Source: Candidatus Omnitrophota bacterium (lineage in GTDB: Bacteria; Omnitrophota; Gorgyraeia; Gygaellales; Profunditerraquicolaceae). Taken from it: 8,476 nucleotides of DNA. The notes below the pieces were generated by a model. It was given only the letters and a program-made list of their open reading frames with translations, was not told the DNA's origin and searched no databases. Shown here piece by piece: positions 5,411-8,476 of this stretch. A program made the position numbers and the translations under genes. Numbering within the stretch: the first letter of the stretch is position 1; every line of letters starts with the position of its first letter. The DNA lies in assembly GCA_028713875.1 (NCBI GenBank), contig JAQTNM010000052.1, positions 1 through 8,476 on the forward strand. The letters run 5' to 3'.

Positions 5411-6853
5411 TCAGGAGCGCTGGATCATATCCGCGACTATCTTTGAACTTGCAATCACAACCGGCAAACCCCCTCCCGGCTGGGTGCTTGCTCCCGCAAA
5501 ATACAGGCCTTTAATCTTACGGTCAAAATTGGCAGGCCGCAAAAAAGCGCTCTGCATCAAATTATGCGCCAGGCCGAAAGTCGCCGCGTATTTTATATTG
5601 TAGCGGCTGATAAAATCCTGCGGGTAAAACCTGTGCTCTGTTTCGACCAAATCTTCAATATCAGCCCCCAATACCCTGTTTATCCTGTCAAATACCGTTC
5701 TTCTTAGCCTGTCCTCTTTCCGAAACAGGTCTTCCTGCGGGCGGGTTAAGTTTGGTACCGGCACCAGGATATAAAATATCTCTTTGCCTTGCGGCGCCAA
5801 AGACGCGTCCGTTACTGTAGGCACGTGCACATAAAATGAAGGGTCTTCGGGAATAACATTTTCATGGAATATCTGGCTCAGGTTCTTCTTAAGATCAGCG
5901 CTAAAGAATAAATTATGATGCGCAAAACCCTCTGTTTTTCTTTTTAACCCTAGATAGATTAAATATACCGAGCAGGAATAACGGTAATCGGGTATGCTGC
6001 GCCCAAGCAGCTCGCTCTGGGCATAGGCATAATCGGCATTCACTACTACCCGGTCAAAATCCATCTTTTTTGTGTTAAATTCCAGCGAAATGGTGCCGCT
6101 GTTGCGGCTGATTTTCTTTACTTCGGAGTTGTAATGGAATTTGGCGCCGAATTTTACGGCCATACTCTCCAGGCTCAGGGGTATCCGGTACATCCCGCCC
6201 ATAGGATGATAGATCTTCTGCACGTGGTCGGCATAGCTGATGACGCTGTAAAAAGCCGGGGCTTCAAATGGCGAGACGCCCATGAACATCGCTTCAAAGG
6301 TAAATGCATAGCATAGCTTATCGCTATTAAAGAACTGTTTAGCCAACTGCCAGTATGATTCCAAAGGCCGGATCTTAGCAGCCAAACCCAGGTATTTGGG
6401 ATTAAATAATTCCTTGCGGCTAAAACAGTTATAAAGCAGGGGCCTGACGCTTTTATATATCCGCGTTGTTTCCTTTATGAATCCTTCAAAACCCAGGCCC
6501 GCTCCTTTTTCTATGCGCTCTAATTCTTCAGCGGTCCTGCGGCTGTCCTTATAAACAGTAAGCGAATCCCCATCGGGATAAAAGATCTTATAGCTGGGAT
6601 CCAAGGCTTGCAGGTCCAGGTAGTCTTTAATATCCTGTCCGCAATAATTGAAAACCTCTTCAAAAAAATCCGGCATCATCACGAAAGAAGGCCCCATGTC
6701 AAATTTAAAACCTTTGTCCTGGAGCAAATGGGTCCTGCCGCCGCATTCAGGGAGTTTTTCAAAAACCTCTACGTCATGGCTTTTGTTGCTCAGGCGCGCG
6801 GCAGCTGCCAGGCCGCCTATTCCCGCTCCGACTATAGCTATTTTTTTACCCAT
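5411..6853 (-). CDS. crtI: Phytoene desaturase (CrtI/CrtN family)
   Basis: This 480-residue FAD-dependent enzyme should introduce double bonds into phytoene, giving lycopene or a partly desaturated carotene, at the membrane surface. The N-terminal dinucleotide fold is clear: IAIVGAGIGGLAAAARL (5-21, GxGxxG at 9-14), acidic Glu32 ending the second strand, and GGR (38-40). The CrtI-family signature DMGPSFVMMP (52-61) and the C-terminal FAD motif GLYFAGASTQPGGGLP (449-464) are present. The ATG at 6853 has GGTGGA five bases upstream. From memory, stretches such as YSCS-LxYLGL, DPSFYVHVP and SLAPQGK look closer to diapophytoene desaturase CrtN than to proteobacterial CrtI, so the number of desaturation steps is not certain. 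The cyclase genes imply a lycopene-like product. Its stop is one base from the crtB stop. Confidence 0.93.
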   Translation of the reverse strand: MGKKIAIVGAGIGGLAAAARLSNKSHDVEVFEKLPECGGRTHLLQDKGFKFDMGPSFVMMPDFFEEVFNYCGQDIKDYLDLQALDPSYKIFYPDGDSLTVYKDSRRTAEELERIEKGAGLGFEGFIKETTRIYKSVRPLLYNCFSRKELFNPKYLGLAAKIRPLESYWQLAKQFFNSDKLCYAFTFEAMFMGVSPFEAPAFYSVISYADHVQKIYHPMGGMYRIPLSLESMAVKFGAKFHYNSEVKKISRNSGTISLEFNTKKMDFDRVVVNADYAYAQSELLGRSIPDYRYSCSVYLIYLGLKRKTEGFAHHNLFFSADLKKNLSQIFHENVIPEDPSFYVHVPTVTDASLAPQGKEIFYILVPVPNLTRPQEDLFRKEDRLRRTVFDRINRVLGADIEDLVETEHRFYPQDFISRYNIKYAATFGLAHNLMQSAFLRPANFDRKIKGLYFAGASTQPGGGLPVVIASSKIVADMIQRS

Positions 6854-6858
6854 ATTTA

Positions 6859-6864
6859 TCCACC
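6859..6864 (-). promoter_or_regulatory. Ribosome binding site of crtI
   Basis: GGTGGA on the minus strand lies five bases before the ATG at 6853, and GGGAG is a few bases further upstream. It supports the chosen start, which is also where the flavin-binding first strand begins. Confidence 0.6.
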
Positions 6865-6901
6865 ATCTCCCGCTTTTTTCTATCTTGCTTTCTTTTTATA
6901 T

Positions 6902-6929
6902 ATTATACAATAAAAACGATGGCACAAAA
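6902..6929 (-). promoter_or_regulatory. Candidate promoter of crtI
   Basis: The minus strand carries a perfect TATAAT (6907-6902) about 48 bases upstream of the crtI ATG, with TTTTGT (6929-6924) 16 bases further up as a weak -35 box. The start would be near 6895 with a leader of about 41 bases. The -10 box is convincing and the -35 box is poor, so an activator or an alternative sigma factor may be involved. It suggests crtI is read separately from phoU. Confidence 0.45.
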
Positions 6930-6979
6930 CGGATTCTCGCCCGGCTTTGCTCTAACGCATCGGAGGGCAATATTATTCT

Positions 6980-7000
6980 ACTGCCTGTCGAAAGGGCAGT
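6980..7000. other. Perfect inverted repeat between phoU and crtI
   Basis: ACTGCC and GGCAGT form a perfect 6-bp stem with a nine-base loop, 22 bases beyond the phoU stop. No T-run follows on either strand, so it is not a classical intrinsic terminator. It could weakly end phoU transcription, protect its 3' end, or be an operator. The rest of the 169-base gap shows only the crtI promoter elements. Confidence 0.3.
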
Positions 7001-7022
7001 CAAATATAAACTATCTCGGGAA

Positions 7023-7694
7023 TTATCCGCCCAGTTTCTCGGGGTGGTGCTTGACAACCTCGGCTTTCACCAGGTATATCACGTCCTCGGCTATATTGGT
7101 GGCGTGGTCACAGATGCGTTCAAGGTGGCGGGCGACCAAAAGCAGGGGCACTGCGCGGGATACTGCGGAAGGGTCCTTTTCCATGTAATCCTCTATCAAT
7201 TCTTTCTGCACGAGGTTACGTAATTTATCGGCCTGGTTGTCTAATAAAATGACTTTCCCGGCCAAGTCCGCGTCCTTGTTTACAAAAGCATCTAAGGCGT
7301 CCTTGACCATCTGTTGGGCCAGGTTAGTCAATTTGGGTATATCAATGAGCGGCTTAACCAGAGGCTTGCCGCATAGCTCCAGCACGCGCTGGGCAATATC
7401 CACCGCCAAGTCCGCGATACGCTCCAGATCTGTAGAGATCTTCATAGCCATGGTTATAAAACGCAAGTCCACTGCCATCGGCTGCCTGAGGGCCAAGAGG
7501 TCAAGACACATCTCGTCAACGTTATTCTCCATTTCATCTATTGCCTTATCGTCAATTATAACCTGATCTGCGCGTTCGCTGTCTAATACTTTAAGCGCTT
7601 CCACTGATTCAGAAATGGACTCCTCAACCAGTGTCCCCATTTTCAGCAAATATTTCTTCAAATCCTCAAGTTCCTGGTCTAAATGTCTTTCCAT
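7023..7694 (-). CDS. phoU: Phosphate transport regulator PhoU
   Basis: This 223-residue cytoplasmic protein has two PhoU three-helix repeats and normally links the PstSCAB transporter to the PhoR sensor kinase, damping uptake when phosphate is plentiful. Both metal-binding repeat motifs are visible: DLERIADLAVDIA (89-101) and HLERICDHATNIAEDV (190-205). The N-terminus (HLDQELEDLKKYLLKMG) is standard, as is the length. The start at 7694 has AGAGG seven bases upstream, within the end of the preceding gene, which it overlaps by 16 bases. Its place at the end of a pst operon is normal. No phoR/phoB is in view. Confidence 0.95.
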   Translation of the reverse strand: MERHLDQELEDLKKYLLKMGTLVEESISESVEALKVLDSERADQVIIDDKAIDEMENNVDEMCLDLLALRQPMAVDLRFITMAMKISTDLERIADLAVDIAQRVLELCGKPLVKPLIDIPKLTNLAQQMVKDALDAFVNKDADLAGKVILLDNQADKLRNLVQKELIEDYMEKDPSAVSRAVPLLLVARHLERICDHATNIAEDVIYLVKAEVVKHHPEKLGG

Positions 7695-8095
7695 GCCTTG
7701 GCCTCTCTGTTAATAAAATCGATTATTTTAGTTTTTATCTGATCCCTTATCTTGCGAAAAAATGATATGTCTTTGCCTTTCGGGTCTTCAATATTCCATT
7801 CAATGTGCTTATCGGCAGGCAAAAACGGGCATACGTCGCGGCAACCCATCGTAAATACATAATCAAATTCTTTTACTGCCAGCTCATCAAATCCTTTTGA
7901 GCTCTGCCCGGAGATATCAATGCCTGCCTCGCGCATAACTTCTATGGCATACGGGTTGACTTTACCGGACGGTTTTGAGCCTGCGCTATATGCCTCCAAT
8001 ATATCTTTACCCAGATAATTCGCAAATCCCTCGGCAATCTGGCTGCGACAGGCATTTTCAATGCAAACAAAGAGCACTTTCTTTTTCTGCGGCAT
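7679..8095 (-). CDS. arsC: Arsenate reductase of the thioredoxin-coupled type (low-molecular-weight phosphotyrosine phosphatase fold)
   Basis: This 138-residue protein should reduce arsenate to arsenite using a cysteine relay recharged by thioredoxin. The P-loop CX5R is VCIENACRSQ (10-19), with nucleophile Cys11 and Arg17, and the general-acid aspartate is Asp104 in EDPKG (103-107). TMGCRDVCPFLP (82-93) supplies Cys85 and Cys89, matching the resolving-cysteine region of pI258-type ArsC. Plain tyrosine phosphatases lack this pair, so the reductase call is favoured. GGGAGG lies eight bases before the ATG, inside the end of pstB, and start and stop share one base (TAATG). It sits between pstB and phoU, so it would be co-transcribed with phosphate uptake genes. 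No arsenite exporter or ArsR regulator is in the window. A phosphatase role in phosphate signalling remains possible. Confidence 0.85.
   Translation of the reverse strand: MPQKKKVLFVCIENACRSQIAEGFANYLGKDILEAYSAGSKPSGKVNPYAIEVMREAGIDISGQSSKGFDELAVKEFDYVFTMGCRDVCPFLPADKHIEWNIEDPKGKDISFFRKIRDQIKTKIIDFINREAKAWKDI
7702..7706 (-). promoter_or_regulatory. Ribosome binding site of phoU inside the arsC coding region
   Basis: AGAGG on the minus strand, seven bases from the phoU ATG, lies within the last codons of the upstream gene. It supports the overlapping start and coupled translation. Confidence 0.55.
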
Positions 8096-8476
8096 TATCC
8101 GAACCTCCCGGTAATATAGGCCTCGGTCCTTGAGTCGTGCGGCCTGGTAAAAATATCCTGGGTCTTGCCGAATTCGATCAACTCGCCCAGCAGGAAGAAT
8201 GCCGTATAGTCCGAAACCCTGGCTGCCTGCTGCATATTATGCGTTACGATAACGATGGTGTAATCTCTTTTGAGCTCCAGTATAAGCTCTTCTATTTTTG
8301 CAGTAGAAATAGGGTCAAGGCTGGCGCAGGACTCATCAAACAGGATTACTTCGGATTCAACCGCAAGGCACCTGGCAATGCACAATCTCTGCTGCTGGCC
8401 CCCGGAAAGCCTTAATGCGCTCTCGTGCATCCTGTCTTTTACTTCCGGCCACAATGCCGCCTTCTTCAAAGCCCAC
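8095..8476 (-). CDS. pstB: Phosphate ABC transporter ATP-binding protein PstB (5' end beyond window)
   Basis: The frame is open from the right edge, so only the last 126 codons are present. The Walker A and Q-loop regions lie outside. Counting from the first full codon, the ABC signature LSGGQQQR is at 23-30, Walker B VILFDE at 43-48, the D-loop SLDP at 52-55 and the H-loop histidine at 79 (IVTHNMQQAARVSDY). The C-terminal end YITGRFG is characteristic of PstB and separates it from other ABC ATPases. The residue after the catalytic glutamate is serine (DES) where PstB usually has proline (DEP). As part of PstSCAB it would power high-affinity phosphate import at the inner membrane. The stop overlaps the arsC start by one base. 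An internal TTG at 8469 is not the true start. Confidence 0.95.
   Translation of the reverse strand, partial: WALKKAALWPEVKDRMHESALRLSGGQQQRLCIARCLAVESEVILFDESCASLDPISTAKIEELILELKRDYTIVIVTHNMQQAARVSDYTAFFLLGELIEFGKTQDIFTRPHDSRTEAYITGRFG
8104..8109 (-). promoter_or_regulatory. Ribosome binding site of arsC inside pstB
   Basis: GGGAGG on the minus strand ends eight bases before the arsC ATG and lies within the last pstB codons. It is the strongest Shine-Dalgarno in this operon, suggesting that arsC is well translated. Confidence 0.65.

Noticed and set aside
6854..7022. Searched for a tRNA, small RNA gene or short ORF between crtI and phoU
   Set aside because: No cloverleaf, no convincing terminator and no short frame with a ribosome site; only the crtI promoter elements and one small inverted repeat are seen.
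6648..7223. Open frame of 191 codons on the plus strand across the crtI start, the intergenic gap and the phoU end
   Set aside because: It lies antisense to two well-identified genes, has no recognisable domain and no ribosome site, and its composition follows the opposite strand's codons.

Overview
The window (about half G+C by eye) looks like chromosome of an uncultured Gram-negative bacterium. It encodes an outer-membrane two-partner secretion pair, a class III-signal prepilin, a C40 carotenoid pathway with a split CrtYc/CrtYd lycopene cyclase, and the end of a phosphate-uptake (pst) operon. The style (short FTLLELIVVIVILGILATLGY-type pilins, large TpsA proteins, tightly overlapping genes) reminds me of Omnitrophota and related PVC-side lineages. 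That placement is an impression, not something the sequence proves.

Layout. Positions 1-4462 are a tightly packed minus-strand gene series, read in the order prepilin (4462-4004), crtYc (4003-3686), crtYd (3689-3393), a small secreted single-POTRA protein (3408-3022), a TpsB/FhaC-type outer-membrane transporter (2990-1266), and a TpsA/FHA-type exoprotein (1146 to the left edge, incomplete). The first four genes abut or overlap. A near-consensus sigma70-type promoter lies just upstream of the prepilin. crtB (4567-5409) diverges from this unit on the plus strand. It meets crtI (6853-5411, minus) tail to tail with one base between the stop codons. Beyond a 169-base gap lie phoU (7694-7023), an arsenate-reductase-like protein (8095-7679) and the 3' part of pstB (8476-8095, running off the right edge), all on the minus strand with overlapping ends.

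How the genes work together. CrtB should condense two GGPP to phytoene, CrtI should desaturate it towards lycopene, and CrtYc plus CrtYd should cyclise the ends. No GGPP synthase is in view. The TpsB pore would export the TpsA protein, whose NPNG-containing secretion domain and N-x-G beta-helix ladder are clearly visible. PstB and PhoU handle phosphate uptake and its signalling, and the ArsC-like enzyme between them would suit detoxification of arsenate that enters with phosphate.

The points most worth a second look are the stand-alone POTRA protein, which is a visible paralogue of the TpsB N-terminus; the joining of carotenoid cyclase and secretion genes in one apparent operon; the divergent crtB/pilin promoter region; and arsC inside a pst-phoU operon. 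I see no tRNA, rRNA, CRISPR array or insertion sequence.
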